From: Dermanyssus gallinae
Lineage: Eukaryota > Arthropoda > Arachnida > Mesostigmata > Dermanyssidae
DNA: 64,000 nucleotides
Direction of reading: 5' to 3'
Assembly: GCA_003439945.1 (NCBI GenBank)
Contig: QVRM01001450.1
Span: forward strand, 544,501 to 608,500
Both the position numbers and the translations under genes were made by a program. This document shows, piece by piece, positions 1 through 12,700 of this stretch (its first letter is position 1; every line of letters starts with the position of its first letter). The notes under the pieces were generated by a model. The model was not told where the DNA came from. It worked only from the letters and a program-made list of their open reading frames with translations, and searched no databases.

Positions 1-250
1 AAGCCTGCGGTGGTGTCTTTACCCTCACTTGGCTTAAGAGCTCGAGCACCCCACGGTGGGCGAGATAGCAAGCCTGAGAAAGCCAACTGTCGTAATCTTT
101 TTTAGCCCGGTTTGTTTCACCGAACTGTGCTTCTCATGGTTCTCTCTAGCATTTCACAATAAGCATCCACATCACACTAAAACAATCGCCTATATTGTCT
201 ACACCCACGACAAAGCTCATAGCTATCATCCATGACCTGCTTTGTTTAAA
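1..250. other. Unassigned sequence at the window edge
   Basis: No open frame of note and no repeat that I recognise. It lies directly upstream of the LINE fragment and may hold a more eroded part of it, but I cannot show that. Confidence 0.3.
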
Positions 251-254
251 TACA

Positions 255-722
255 AACTGCCATAAGAAATGTACAGACGGCATTATTCAACCGTAAGAGA
301 CCGCTCCGTATACCTGCTAGCAATTTGCGAACCGACAGGAGAAACAATCAGGGTCAAGCTCAGGTCTCCTATTACAGGACCACTTTAGCAATTTTTTTGA
401 AGTTGCAGGGAAAAGTGATCGAGGCCTCGCGCAGAGGTAGCACAGTTAGATGTGTACCTTGCCCGGGAGCATTGGAATGGTATAGCATGCTTTAGTTGAC
501 ACATGTACACAAGGTACACTGTGCATGGCTATCATTGCTTGGTATTTCACCAAGTTGACGATCAATGTTGTTGCCGGTTCTGCTCGCAGATGTGCGCTAA
601 ATACCACGCAGCAAGCTGTTAGACGCATCGGCGGGCTCTGCACTTCTTTGCCCGGTGGGACGGTTGTTGTATGTATTGTAATTTTGTACCACGTTGAAAT
701 GCAAAAAGATTGCGAAATAAAT
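255..722 (+). pseudogene. 3' fragment of LINE family B
   Basis: Read across frames, this stretch matches the C-terminal end and 3' tail of the minus-strand LINE at 9475-11560. Shared pieces are SVYLLAICEP (YLLAGCGP in the longer copy), ETIRVKLRSPITGP, the segment around the Ala-Leu-Val-Asp-Thr-Cys, and a zinc motif CRFCSQMCAKYHAASC (C-X2-C-X7-H-X3-C), complete here but missing its last Cys in the other copy. Several stops and frameshifts make it dead. The shared 3' tail ends in GCGAAATAAA, and similarity stops just after it, which fixes the element's 3' end. Only about 0.45 kb is present, as expected of a 5'-truncated insertion. Orientation is opposite to the 9.5-kb copy. Confidence 0.75.
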
Positions 723-2092
723 ATTATGCATCTTCCGACTGTACTATCAAGCTTTTACCATGTATTATGAAGGTTAATAAAGGCACCGCTAGAGCATTTG
801 GATAGCAAGCGATTCTTGTTTCAGATGTAAAAGCAATTTTGGGTACAAAAGTCCAGACAGAAATGTAATGTTCATTTATCACAACGTTACGTGTATATCT
901 GCAAATCTGAGGACGACAAAGTTTTTTAATCACTCCCCCAAATGTAGGACAGGACACAGAACAACAATAGTAATACGAACGCACATACAGCAAATCTAAA
1001 CCGGCCGCGGGGGGTCGTATTTAGTATGTAGAGAGTACCTCCGAAAATCATTGAATCTATTTGGGGAAGACAAAGGTTTATGGCATGCTGCAAGTAACTA
1101 GACGTACAGTGCAGTGCCTCACTCCTGCTGCTGCTGATGTGATACCATGCTTTTTTGTAAGCTACTACGTGCCGTTCTACATACCAGTTCACAGTTTGTG
1201 GCTATCGTCACCTGTCTGTTCGGATACGAACTTCCACGACGATTAGAAAGAGTACATATGTTAATTGTGCTTTCAAGCCTGTAAAAAGTATGATGCATCT
1301 GCCAGCTTTCCCGGCTCTTACGAAAAGATCGCTGCATTGACCTGTTTCTAATGGCATTCCTAGAGCAACCCAGACTGTGTCTATATAACAATGTTGTATG
1401 CATAGCCAATATGTGTAAAATAATTGTGATGTTAAGACCAGCTTACAGTGTGTTCTCTTCAAAAATGCTTTTTATTATATGATCGCCTTGTTATATAAGA
1501 TGCATTATACTACTCTCTCGCTGAATGAGAGTAAAAAGCAGTAAAGGTTCGTTTTCTTTCGACCAGTCGAAACAACGGGCTCACCAGCGGTGGAGCCTGT
1601 GAAAACGACTGCCTAATTACCACTTCGCGCACGACTGCTACAGTTACTGAAAATTTCTTTATCACAACCCAGAGCAAGTATACGCTGCTCCAATATAGTG
1701 AGCGTGGCGAAGACACATAAAAACCGCACCTCTATAAAGCTAACACATTAGCCGGAGCAAAAACAGAAGCGCAGAAGTTCCCACTGGAGTTGAACAGAAT
1801 TTCACAACGTCCGGGAACCAGCAGCAGAATGTAGCAGTAGTAGGCCTAATAACAGTAATAGCTGTTTGTAAGCGCAGACAAGAATGGCTATTTACTCGAA
1901 ATGGCAAAAAGTCGGCTCCATCGTTCGCAGCAGCAGCACCCTCTCACCTCCCGCCGTCCGGCTTACGTTAGACCTGAACCACACGTTCATGAATACGTAC
2001 GCACGTATCTACGACGTTTTCGGATGCGTGCTACTCTGCGCATTTGTGCTAGTTTGAGGGGTTAGGCTATATTGGCTATAGGCTATATAATA
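723..2092. other. Intergenic, no feature recognised
   Basis: About 1.4 kb with only short, overlapping, unconvincing frames on both strands. Nothing matched a known family. It ends in a (TAA)n run at 2093-2106 that abuts the next LINE. Confidence 0.4.
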
Positions 2093-2103
2093 ATAATAAT
2101 AAT

Positions 2104-3775
2104 AATTTCTTGGGCAGAGTGTTAAACGGCACATTACCTAAATTTTGTCTACCAGTATTTTATGGTGCAAGTCTTACAGCTCTTAAGAAAAAAGACAACT
2201 CAATAAGGCCCATAGCTTGTGGACTGACTCTGCGTAGGATTGCTGCAAAGATAGCAATGGCGACAAATAAGAAAACAATTCTGACAGCAATTCTGCCACA
2301 TCAGGTTGGAGTGGCTGTTAAAGGCGGCGCAGAAGCACTAGTACATGCTACACGTGCCCTCTTAGAGACTGAGGACCAAGTAAGGGTTCTGGTGAAACTT
2401 GATTTCTGCAATGCATTTAATACGTTAAATAAGAGACCGGATACTAGATGCAGTGAGGAAGAAAAGTCCAGAGCTTTTGCCTATGGTCTGGCAAAGTTAC
2501 AGAGATCCTTCACTCTTAACCTGGGGCACAACTTCAACATTGCGTTCGGAAGCGGGCATTCAGCAGGGTGACCCGCTAAAGCCTGCTCTATTTAGTCTCG
2601 GTATATCAGATCTAGTATCGCAACTACAGAGCCCTTTTAATGTGTGGTATCTAGATGACGCCACGCTTGCCGGTCCTGCAAGTATTATTGCAACAGATTT
2701 AAGAAGAGTGCTGCAGTTTGAAGAAGACGGGGGACTGACACTGAATGCCGCGAAATGTGAGATTACTGCTGTCGGGGGCTCACTTCAGGAAAGGGAGCAA
2801 GCAATTCAGAAGATCACAGAAATACTCCTTGGTATCACGCGTGTAGAGCTAAATAATTTAGAAGTTTTGGGGGCCCCCGTAAAGCAAGACGGAATTTCGC
2901 ATACACTCTCTGTGAAAAAAGAAGCCCTTACCAAAATCCGTCCACGACTGACACGCTTGCATCCTCAGGCGGCGCTGTGCATTTGGAGATATAGCCTAGG
3001 GTCTTCAAGATTTAACTATATACTGCGTGCATGCCCTGCTTTGACGTGCCTTGAAGAATTAACGGCGTATGATGACGTCAGCAGAGACATACTTAGTGAA
3101 GTCCTAAACGTAAATTTAGAAAAGAACATCTGGCAGAAGGCAAGTCTTCCGATACGTGAAGGTGGTCTGGGAATAAGGAGTGCCACTGACCTAGCTCCGG
3201 TCTGCTACGCTGCTTCAATGGTGCAATTTGGTCCGGTGGCAGCTTCGCTAGTGGAAGAGGCAGTTCGACCACAAATAAGATATGAAACCAGTAACACGGG
3301 ACACTATTAGAACCATGCTAGACCTGGGAAGAATATCCTAGCCAATATAACCTAGATAAGCTCAAAAGCAAAAAAAAGAGCTGAGAAATCTTAGACGAGC
3401 TTGTTTACCGGAGAGACCGCGCCGTATTCTTAGCGGCACAAGATAATTTCAGTGGGGGTTGGCTTAAAGCCTTACCCTCGCCTCAGCTCGGCACCATGCT
3501 GGATCCCAACTCTTTCCGCATGATGTCAGCACTTAGAATCGGCGCTAGCGTCTGCGAGCCGTTTCAGTGCAAACTGTGTGGGGAGATGGTAGATTCCAGT
3601 GGCCTACACCCACTGAGTTGCCCGAAGAGCGCCGGTGATTGAGCTCATCGTTTCCATGGCGACGGGTACGAAGTGGTATATTCTCTCCAAGTCAGAATAT
3701 TTGCGTTTTTTTGCGATCTCAGCATGTCCACATACCCATGCTCACCTGGTGGCGCATTATTATTATTATTAAAGT
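2104..3775 (+). pseudogene. LINE family A: reverse transcriptase ORF, 5'-truncated and frameshifted
   Basis: The reading frame begins at 2110 directly after (TAA)n and moves by one base near 2427-2433, continuing to the stop at 3310. Visible RT blocks are SIRPIACGLTLRRIAAK, a GVAVKGGAEALVHA region, the first catalytic block VKLDFCNAFNTL, GIQQGDPLKPALFS, and the catalytic core WYLDDATLAG (codons 2645-2668), followed by LNAAKCEI. A further frame (3412-3644) carries GTMLDPNSFRMMSALRIGAS and CKLCGEMVDSSGLHPLSC, a C-X2-C-X9-H-X3-C motif, then SCPKSAGD and a stop. The core is YLDD instead of the usual YADD. An APE endonuclease is not present in this truncated copy. The copy ends in (ATT)n at 3760-3772. 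I recognise this RT type from invertebrate genomes but do not assign a clade. Confidence 0.8.
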
Positions 3776-4115
3776 CCGCCGTAAGTGTTCGGATTGAATT
3801 CCTTACAGAACATCAGTTCTTCCAAGCCTCTCGCCCTCGGAAGTGTGCCCACTTCTAAGACGATGCACTACCTCAGAGACGCTGTGGATCGTTTTAACCT
3901 GCTCGACTTCTCGATGATCTGGCTGATTATCCGCTATATGGCCATGGCCTTCCGTTCGTCGCCACAAGCCTGATGCGTCTCAATGATGAAGCGAGTGCGC
4001 TCGATTCCCAACGCTTTGTAATGACGAGTTTTGTTTCTCACCGTTGGAGTGTAACGCCGTTTGCCGTGCGGGAGATCGCCGCATATCCAAATAATAATAA
4101 TAATAAATATGGGAT
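3776..4115. other. Unidentified stretch ending in (AAT)n
   Basis: Follows the LINE tail and itself ends in an (AAT)5 run at 4091-4107, the same kind of tail as the element before it. It may be another 3' end of a retroposon. The short plus-strand frames give no recognisable protein. Confidence 0.3.
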
Positions 4116-7100
4116 GGTCACGCACAGGGATCTGTGCCCTTCTTTGGTGATGGGCAATGACAGTCGACTTCGGCATCTGGAAATTAATTATCCGCAATGA
4201 ATGTTCGTTTTGCACCACTGACTTTGCTTAATAAGGGGACTAGACAAGTTCCGGACGAAGTTGATTCGCACCCATGGGAATGGCACACGACCTCAAGATG
4301 CAGCTGAGCTTTCACACACCTTGGTGAACTTGAGCAGTGTGATTTGGTTATAGGCGACATTATTTCAATAAAGGCAGTTTTTCATAACGTCAGCTTATGT
4401 TTACCTGTTTCGTAGTGGTCTAGGCGGTAGCACATACGTTGAATGTTCTAATATAGACGGCACATTATCTGAGCCAACTCATGAAGATTTATGTTGGCAA
4501 TGATTGGACAAAGCAATCATCCAGTTCGACTCGTTAAGTAGCATTATTACGTACTGGTTAAAAAATATTTTATGTACTTTACTCCGCAAGGTAATTCTAG
4601 TGATATACTTGATATATAGCACTATTTCGTCGGAATCTTCATTTCCCACTGTTCTTCTTGTTGATCGTTTAGTTTGGCCACGACTGGCGGATTCTGCATT
4701 AATTTATCGTTATTATCTTATCTCTGCTTGTCCTTGGCGTTTCATTCGTTTACAAGGATAAAAGGCAGGAAAAATGCCGGCCGGCGTGGAGCTCCTTCCT
4801 TTCTATGGCGACTGCGGAAAGGGAAATAGTAGGGATCCATTATAGCGAAAAGACCGGGCTAAGAAAACAGCAGTATTTTGCAAAGCGAGTAAGGGCGTGG
4901 GAAGGCAGCACCGATAACAGCTGTCATAATAAAAGATAGCAAGCTACAAATACATACTTTTTAAGAATGCCATATTATGTCAGTGTATAAGATTCTAACA
5001 ATAAATATTGTGTCTGTCGTATTGTCTCGTATCGCTTCTTTCTGCAAAACCATAAAACCACCTGACAGGAATCACGCGGATTCTTTGCACCCTCGTCGTC
5101 CCTCAGCAACAGACTTCTCAACACATTTCAGTACGCATTATTCGTTAATAAACAAAAATTTGCTACACAAATTGCATGTTACTATTTCACGTATATATAT
5201 ATTTCCAAACCCAGCAAGGATAGCTCGATGGCTTCTTCAGAAGATAGTTCTAGGTAGGATTGTCCGTTATAAAGGTTAACAGTTTTGAATAGAATACAAC
5301 GCACCTAGAGCTCAATGGTTTCACGTGCGTAAGCTTAACACAACTTCTATCGACTACTATAACAACAACAAAACTTGCTGAGCAGCCTAAGCAACGCGCA
5401 GTGGTATGTAGACATGCGATTGTGCGACGGGGCATCGCAAAACGCACGTATCAATGGGAGAGTGAATAAGCCTGTGGCAGCGGTAGCTCATCATACTCTT
5501 GCGAGCAGCTTGCACGGCGTAAGGAGGGGCTGAGGCTGACGCGACTCAGTTCGGCGGACGGACGGAGCAGAGGACGTCTAGCGCCTCTCACCAGCGGCGC
5601 CGGCTCTTTCGCCTATGCAAAACAAGCCTTGCTAAATCCTGCTACAATAACCGAAGCTTTTACATTTGCTCGGCTGGCGGGCAAGCCCTGCTAGGAAGGG
5701 CCCCCAAACGAAACGGCACAAATCCCTACATGTCCGGTTCCATCCGCTGCTATCCGGTCCCATCTGCCACACGAGAGAGGAACTCTACAGATCTGGGTTC
5801 TGGTAGCCTTCGCTGCCGGACGCTACGCTTCCAGACAGCGTGACAAGCTAATATCCAATAAACGAAAAGGGAAATAGATGTCGAGCTGAACGCAGCAACG
5901 GCGGCGGCGTCAAGAGTTCTACGGGGTGCCCCTGCACATAGTGTACTTGGCCACATCGACTTGCTCGTATAGATGCTGTAGGTAGTGGACGTTATACGGC
6001 GTGAGCGAGCCTAAGGTAATTTCCGCGATGGCCTAGGGGGCAGATACGATAGGCTAGGGTGGTCAGTAACTATATGTGCTTTTTCAGAGGTCTTGATCAG
6101 AACACGTCAGCGAAAATGAAAAATGAAGATTGCTCTCCCTGACTGTGCGTATAGGGACCGTATAGGGACTCTGCAATTCTATTGGGTGTCGTCTATAGAA
6201 CTTTTGATCCACACGCTCGTATATCAACCAAACATACGCGCATATATCACAACGTCTATCATTTGCCTACTAGGCGCGTTTCTACTGTGATATTTTATAT
6301 ATAAAATGTTATCAACGATACGACATAGCATTTCTTAAAAATATCCTGCTTGAGCTAATTATACGAAATACTTGCAACACAAGTGAAGTCTTTCTTTTCC
6401 GAGGCTCTCGTTTGGTAGCAAAAACGACTTAATTTCAAGGTTGGCGGGATCGTCGAACTCCTGCTAAGCGTCCAGTTAGGACTATATTACGTTGAGCCTT
6501 ATCATATCTGATACTTTGCCGAAACCCGTAAACAAAACACTTTGAGATAGGTATTTTTGCCTACTATTTGTCGGTCTTTTCGCAACAGGGCATTTCGTTT
6601 TGCAGGAGGCATTTGGTCCTCCATGTAACATTCTCTGTCGCTGAATGTTTATCTCGGCCGCTTTTTAACACTGCGTGTTATTTAATGTAAGTAATTGTGT
6701 GGGTCAGTTACACACATGATGTTACAACAGTTACACACATGATCATGTTTCCGCAAATAACTTGTATTAAAACACTTGTCGCAAAAGCGTAAACAGGCAG
6801 CAAGAGCACGCAAACTATTTTTAGAATGGACACAAGGTCAGAGAGGCTACTTTTTAATCGCAGCAGCAAAAGCAACCCAAAGCAAAATGAATTATTTTCC
6901 AGACGGTCTCGGAAGAGAGACAGCTCTAGTCAGGCCATCTAGTCTACTAACTACCTCTTGCTGGCTGCCCTTGAGAAATCTCCGACGCCGTCCATAGAGT
7001 TCGTAGATGGTTCAGTTTATGGTCGTGCCCCGCGTGTCTGACCGCTTGCAGTGAGTCGCGTGTCAAGACCGCTATGTTGTCCTGCTACGTGCCCGTCTAT

Positions 7101-7300
7101 GGCTCCCTTGAGGAGCATGAATGAGCGCATGACGGACCTCCACCGCAGAGCCCCCCTACCCCCTCACTTCACAGGAACGAATCGGTGAGGAGCACATGGC
7201 AAACAGATACGATTCACTGTTGCTCCGCAGTGATTAATTCAACTTAATATTCTGTTTCGCTGACCCTCAACAGTTAGAGGAAGCGGTAGAAGTTACAACC
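4116..7300. other. Intergenic, no feature recognised
   Basis: About 3.2 kb. Small frames at 4504-4761, 4977-5279 and 6776-6997 have no domain that I recognise and no convincing codon pattern. I see no RNA gene and no terminal repeats. Confidence 0.4.
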
Positions 7301-7301
7301 A

Positions 7302-7380
7302 AATGTCTCCCACTCCTTTTTTTCGTTCCTTCTCTCTATTGGTGCTCCGTTCGGTCGTTCTTTAGTGCCAACTACAGGCG
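7302..7380 (+). repeat. Short dispersed repeat, copy 1
   Basis: The block starting GTCTCCCACTCCTTTT and running through ATTGGTGCTC to GTCGTTCTTTA recurs in the same orientation at 9388-9470 with scattered changes. No coding potential is visible. Confidence 0.6.
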
Positions 7381-7575
7381 TTAACGGCTAGACGCGAAAA
7401 ACGACCAAAGAAGGCACCAGTTAACAACGACCCCCCGTCTCCCTTTTGTTTATAAAAGTTAACGAGACATTATAAAAAAACGTAGTGAATATGACACCAC
7501 CGTTATAACTGGATGAATTAGTGTTCCAAGAGTAGTACCAGGTTTAAGGAGTTATGTTTTTACCCAGCAGCAGCA

Positions 7576-8168
7576 ATGGCACCTAATATGTCACTAGGCT
7601 ATATATATGGGCAATGGGCAAGAGCGAGGGTATCAGAGAAAATTGTGAAATTGAAGGTAAATTTCACCATGGAAATTAGCGATGGGCTCCAGATTAAGTT
7701 TGGCAACTACGTATGGAAAGGAAAAGCGGGCAAGGGGCGGGCTAGAATGGATATACGATAATTTAAGAGTAAGTGGGCTATTGGCAGATGCCAGTGCTGG
7801 GATGTTGGATACAAGGATACATAGAGCTAAATTTAAGGAGGAGCAAAGTACAAAATGTCGAGCATGTGGGCTAAAGAATGAGTCAATCGATATTATTAAA
7901 GAATTTATAACTTTAGGGAGGAGCAGAGATATAGAGCTGTCGGAGGCCCTAGCTCTAGGACCAAATGTTAGAAATGACCTGGTCGATATTACAATGAAGA
8001 GGTTATCATAATGGAAGGCAAATACTCAGTAGGTATTAAAGTAGACATGGATTATATGGATGCGTAGGTAATATATATGCTGCGGCTTTAAGCACCCCTG
8101 ATATAAAAGGGTGACATGTGTATTTAAATATACATGCCAAGCGAACAATAAATCAATCAATCAATCAA
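7576..8168 (+). pseudogene. 3' end of a third LINE family, (AATC)n tail
   Basis: The frame 7682-8011 reads as the C-terminal end of a non-LTR polyprotein: DASAGMLDTRIHRAKF, then CRACGLKNESIDIIKEF, then LSEALALGP and TMKRLS at the stop. In related LINEs the zinc motif continues as a His and a Cys after the first two Cys. Here the stretch reads DIIKEF, so both the His and the last Cys are gone. The 3' untranslated part ends in a clean (AATC)n tract at 8148-8168, typical of simple-repeat-tailed LINEs. Upstream frames (7576-7761) overlap and show that the reading frame is broken before 7700. Clade not assigned; the tail type differs from the two families on either side. Confidence 0.65.
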
Positions 8169-9387
8169 ATACATATATTAACCAGGTACATCACTTCATA
8201 AACTACAAAATATTAGTTAGTTTGCATATTTCGCGTGCGGTTTTTAAGAGTTTGTGCTGATCACTCCTTCGTATTTGCCATCTAAATAAACACGTGAAAT
8301 TTTACGCAATAACGAGAAATCAGGTAAGCGCCAGATTAATCGCTACTTCGGAACATACCTGCAATGCTGTTAATTGAGAAGGGCTTAGACGTAATTTGAG
8401 CACGACGCGTAGATAATGCTGCTTGTGCTTAGGTTAAATATGCCTTTCTTGTTCTTTGATGCTTGTCGGCAAAGCGGCTGTGCGGAAAGCCAGAAAATCT
8501 GCCGTACGATGTCCGGCCAGATCGCTGACGTCAGAAAGCCGATTGTGTCCCGCTTGGCCAGTTTATTACTAGTGAGAAAACGATGCAAACAACTTTAGAG
8601 CTCATCTGAAGCATGAATACTTGCAACAATCTTCCGTGGAAAAAATCATTTAACACCTGTCTCTGTAAGAATCTCCTGCTAAAAACATGATGGCTGGCGA
8701 CCGTTTAAGATTTGTGGTGGCAGCACTGTTGTTAGAGCATGGAAGAGCACGTGTCAAGGGCGTTAAACGTGGAGAAACCCAAGAGAAACTCTTGGCAGCA
8801 GCAACTTTTGACCTGACCGGAGCAGCTATACTAAACTATTCTTCCACTTCAAAGCTCACTGCTTTTACTACTTTGCGTCATTAAACGGACCTGACAGATA
8901 ATCAAATTGGTAATTTAATTTAGAGTCGAACATTGTTATTTACATATGAAAACGAAACGGAAATCCTAGTTGCCCAAGCCTCTGTAGATACTCTTTACAC
9001 ACCTTTATTGGGAATTTTACAAATATAAATAGCACTGTGTGGCAGCGCGAGGTATGTCATTATTGTGGCCTACTAGCCATGCGCATGACGCAACTAATGC
9101 AGACAAAAACCTGCAAAGACATACACACTTACACGTTACTTATTGTAGCATACCAGCTAGACCGCAACAGCAGTTATACTTACGTGACAGTGTAGTCTCC
9201 AGAGTTTACATTTGGATTTGCAAAATTCACTCAAGGCCATTAGCCAAGCTTGTTGGACATTATTTAAGTTAAACGATTTCAGGCTGGTTGACATGGATTT
9301 CCAGGTTAATTTTCATAACGGTACCCAAGAGTCTTTGCATATATACACAAATCTCAATAAGCAAACGGTCTTTTGACCGCTGGGAAC
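8169..9387. other. Intergenic, no feature recognised
   Basis: Contains short frames only (8416-8598, 8687-8884, 9039-9272), none with a motif I recognise. Confidence 0.4.
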
Positions 9388-9470
9388 ATGTCTCCCACTC
9401 CTTTTCTCGTTTATTATATCTACTGGTGCTCTATTCTGTCGTTCTTTATTGCTAATTATATAATATATAT
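9388..9470 (+). repeat. Short dispersed repeat, copy 2
   Basis: Second copy of the block at 7302-7380. It sits directly against the 3' end of the minus-strand LINE at 9475, with a short TA run between them. Confidence 0.6.
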
Positions 9471-9474
9471 ATAT

Positions 9475-11560
9475 TGTTTATTTCGCAATAATTTTGCATT
9501 TCAAGATGGTACATAATTACAATACAGTCATCATTATATACAATGTTAACACTTCAGTGACCGTCCCACCGGGCGAGAAAGTGCAAAGACCGCCGTTGCG
9601 TCTGGAAGCTCGCTGCGTGGTATTTAGCGCATATTTGCGAGCAGAACCGGCAACGACATTGATCGCCAATTTGGTGAAATCCTTAAGTCGAACACACCAA
9701 GTGATGATAGCCATGCACAATATACCTTGTGTACACGTGCCGACTAGTGCATGCCATTCCATCCCAAAGCTCCCTGGCGAGGTACACGTCTAACTGCGCT
9801 ACCTCAGCCGAGGCCTCGGTCACTTTTCCCTGCCACTCTAACAAAAATTGTTGAAGTGGTTCAGTAATAGGTGATCTAAGCCTGACTCTGATTGTTTCCA
9901 CTGCCGGTCCGCAGCCCGCTAGCAAGTACACAAAGTGGTTTCTTGCCGTCCGCGGCAAGCAAAAAGCGCGCTTCATATATATTGTGAAGCATCTTTCTAG
10001 TTGCGCAAAACTTGCCGCTGAAAGATGGCCCCACACCCTGCCAAGGCTGTAGCTCAATATTGGTACAATCTTAAGCTCAAAAAGACGCACTGCGGCACTC
10101 AATGACAGTCGCCGAAGGTCTCTCATCTCTATGTGAATAGAGGCAATAGCCGCTCGACACCTGTCGCCGATGTGCAGGGTAAAGGTCGTTTCCGTATAGT
10201 GCAGCCGTAGACCCAAATACGGGAAGGAGTTTACAAACTCCAGCGGTTGACCACAACAGGGTATTACGTCTGCAGCCAATCGACCCCCACGGCGAAACTC
10301 AATGGCTTTCGTCTTCCGCGAATTTATCTGTAGGCCCTTACGGTGAAGGTAATTTTCCACGTTGCCGATAATCCGACGAATGGCACCGTGGTCCCGGTGG
10401 GCCACTACGATGTCATCCGCATACATAACGACGACGGCGTTTCTAAACTCCTTCCGCACATGGCGGGCTAGGTCTGCGATAAGCAAATAAAAGGCTATGC
10501 AACTGAGAGGGTCCCCTTGACGGGTCCCTACGTTTTGACTCAACTGCAAGGTGTCTTCGCCCCTTATGTTTGCTTCAAGGCGGTCTTCAGCAAAGAAGCT
10601 GGAGAGCACTCGTAGAAAAGAACCACCCACCCCAGCATGTCGAAATGAATCGACTCGTAAGTGGCGGGGAGCTTTGTCGAAGGCCTTGACACAATCGATA
10701 AAGACGGCGTACAAGTGACCCCCGGGCACAGCCAACACCCGCTCAACTTCCGACTGAAGTACATGGATCGCGTCCTGTGTACCACGGCCCTTCCTGAATC
10801 CGAATTGCTCCGGAGGGGGGGCCTTCTCTACAGTTGGAAACACCCTCGAGATTATAAACTTAGCGAAGATTTTCGTAAGATTGCGTTCCGACGCGATACC
10901 CCGGTAGAGATTTGGATCGTCCACGTTGTCACCGTATTTGCCCTTGAATAGCTGAGTAAGCCTGGCCTCGTGCCAAACCTGGGGTATGTGTCCCCCGCTG
11001 AGTATCTGATTAAACAGATTACACAACTCCCTTGCTAAAACATCGGACGACTTAGCTCAATGTTCGTAATAGATCCCATCAGAACCTCTACTCTTCTTCT
11101 TGGGCAGCCCGCGCAAGATCTGCACCACCTCCTCCACCATAAACGGCAAATTCATGTAGTGCTGCTCCAGGGTGAGCGGTTGCTCAATAACTGGGTTTGT
11201 CGCGGGGGCGTTTGCATCGAGCAGAAGGGCAGTGAATGCTGCCGCAACTGCTCCTTTGTCTTGCTGTGCATGCCTTTGCTTAGCCGGCGAACAATGTAGA
11301 CATGGGGTTCGCGCTCTGCCCTCTCAAGAATACGAAACTCCTCCTTCTCATCATACTGGCGCTTAGTTTTCACAAGCAGTTTTTTGTAGATTGCCCTATG
11401 TGGGCCATAAAGCTCCCTACAATCAGCAACTATCTGGGGGTCGGGATGTAGAGCCCGTGCTCGGCGCAGGAGCCCCAACACTTCCCGACGTTTCAGGTAG
11501 CAGGCCTGTGTAAACCAGCTAAGTATATAATGCAATAGTGTAAAGACAGCTTTCACAAAA
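9475..11560 (-). pseudogene. LINE family B: reverse transcriptase ORF2, 5'-truncated, near-intact RT
   Basis: The minus-strand frame 11026-9683 (447 codons) is an uninterrupted RT: LTQLFKGKYG, NLYRGIASERN, PEQFGFRKGRGTQDAI, the first catalytic block YAVFIDCVKAFD, GTRQGDPLSCIAFYLL, the core MYADDIVVA, INSRKTKAIEFRRGGRLAAD and FVNSFPYLGL. Upstream, the frame at 11556-11260 carries the endonuclease-RT linker (PWFTQACYL-like start, KRQYDEKEEF). It is shifted by one base near 11255, and a TGA follows YYEH at about 11047. The endonuclease itself is missing, so the copy is 5'-truncated. After 9683 the frame shifts again and reads CRFCSQICAKYHAAS, a zinc motif that has lost its final Cys. The 3' end is fixed by comparison with the copy at 255-722. 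The FRRGGRLA...FVNxFxYLG signature is shared with the LINEs at 37-38 and 48-52 kb. Confidence 0.88.
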
Positions 11561-12700
11561 AAAATTATATATTAGTATTATATTTTAGAAGGTGGAGTTA
11601 TGAGCGACCCAACTATAAATGGCCTACACGACGACATGGATTCTATAAAGTGTGTCCGGCTATCAAAATCTGCAGGACTGTCTAAATGGATGCCCCCGCA
11701 GGTCTACCTATAACTCCATACGAAAGTAGCGAACTAGCGAAAAGGCTGGTATTGAAAGAGCTAACCGTCCACACCGATGTAGCTTACACATACAAATAGT
11801 TCAGGACGTGTAGGAATGTGATGCTATTTATGCAAAGCTATGCGAATAAACGAGTTTTTCGTTCAGAAAGCTAAAATGCTGGCGAAAAGGAATCGCTGTG
11901 CATTTCAAACGTAAAATCAGCGACATAGATGACAAACAAAATAGCAAGTGCCACGCGAGTACACTGTGCTTGGGGTTAGTTGCGTGTCCATCGTGGCAGA
12001 ACGCGATCGTTGGGTTCCACTGTAAGTCCCACCGTCAAAGATAAACATTGAGCTAACGTGATGCCTACCATACTAGTCTACTTTTAAGTGCAAGATAGGA
12101 TCGACACAAACTTGTTTTATAATGAAAAATGTTCACCGGGTAATGTGTTACTGCCTTTTCTACTTATATTTAAAAGTAACAAATGTAAATCTATCAATAG
12201 CGACCAAGTCTAAGAAACGGTCGTAGTCTTACCCGCGTTTTTAGACAGTTTAAACACCATATAAATCCAAAACCTTATTCGAACGAGTGAGGCAGGCGCC
12301 AGTTCTACCCACATCAGTGACGAACTAGATTGATAAGTAAGGGTATCATATATTTAAAGCGGTGGCTCGAAAGCGAAAAACGCAAGACATAGCACCGAAG
12401 AGAAACAACAGTTTAAATTTCTAAGGCAGCTACTCGACAGGCAAGCACGCTTTTGGTTTTTACTTTCGCCTCTACAGGCAAGCACCATACCACTAGCTTT
12501 TGCAAATTTGTAAGATTTAGTATCACACTGATGTCACCGTTGCCAGTCAAATAATTAACGTGAACTAATCTGGACACTTACTTCGCATTTTCATAGCCAA
12601 GACCAACTGCCTCCCAACAAAAAATGTAAAACAACAAGTGAGCGAGAGGAAAGGGGCGTGCAATAAGCATAAGAGAGGTATATAAACTTGTATATAGGTA
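11561..12700. other. Intergenic flank of the satellite
   Basis: No frame or element recognised. The satellite starts abruptly near 12702, after a TATATAGGTATATAG stretch. Confidence 0.4.
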
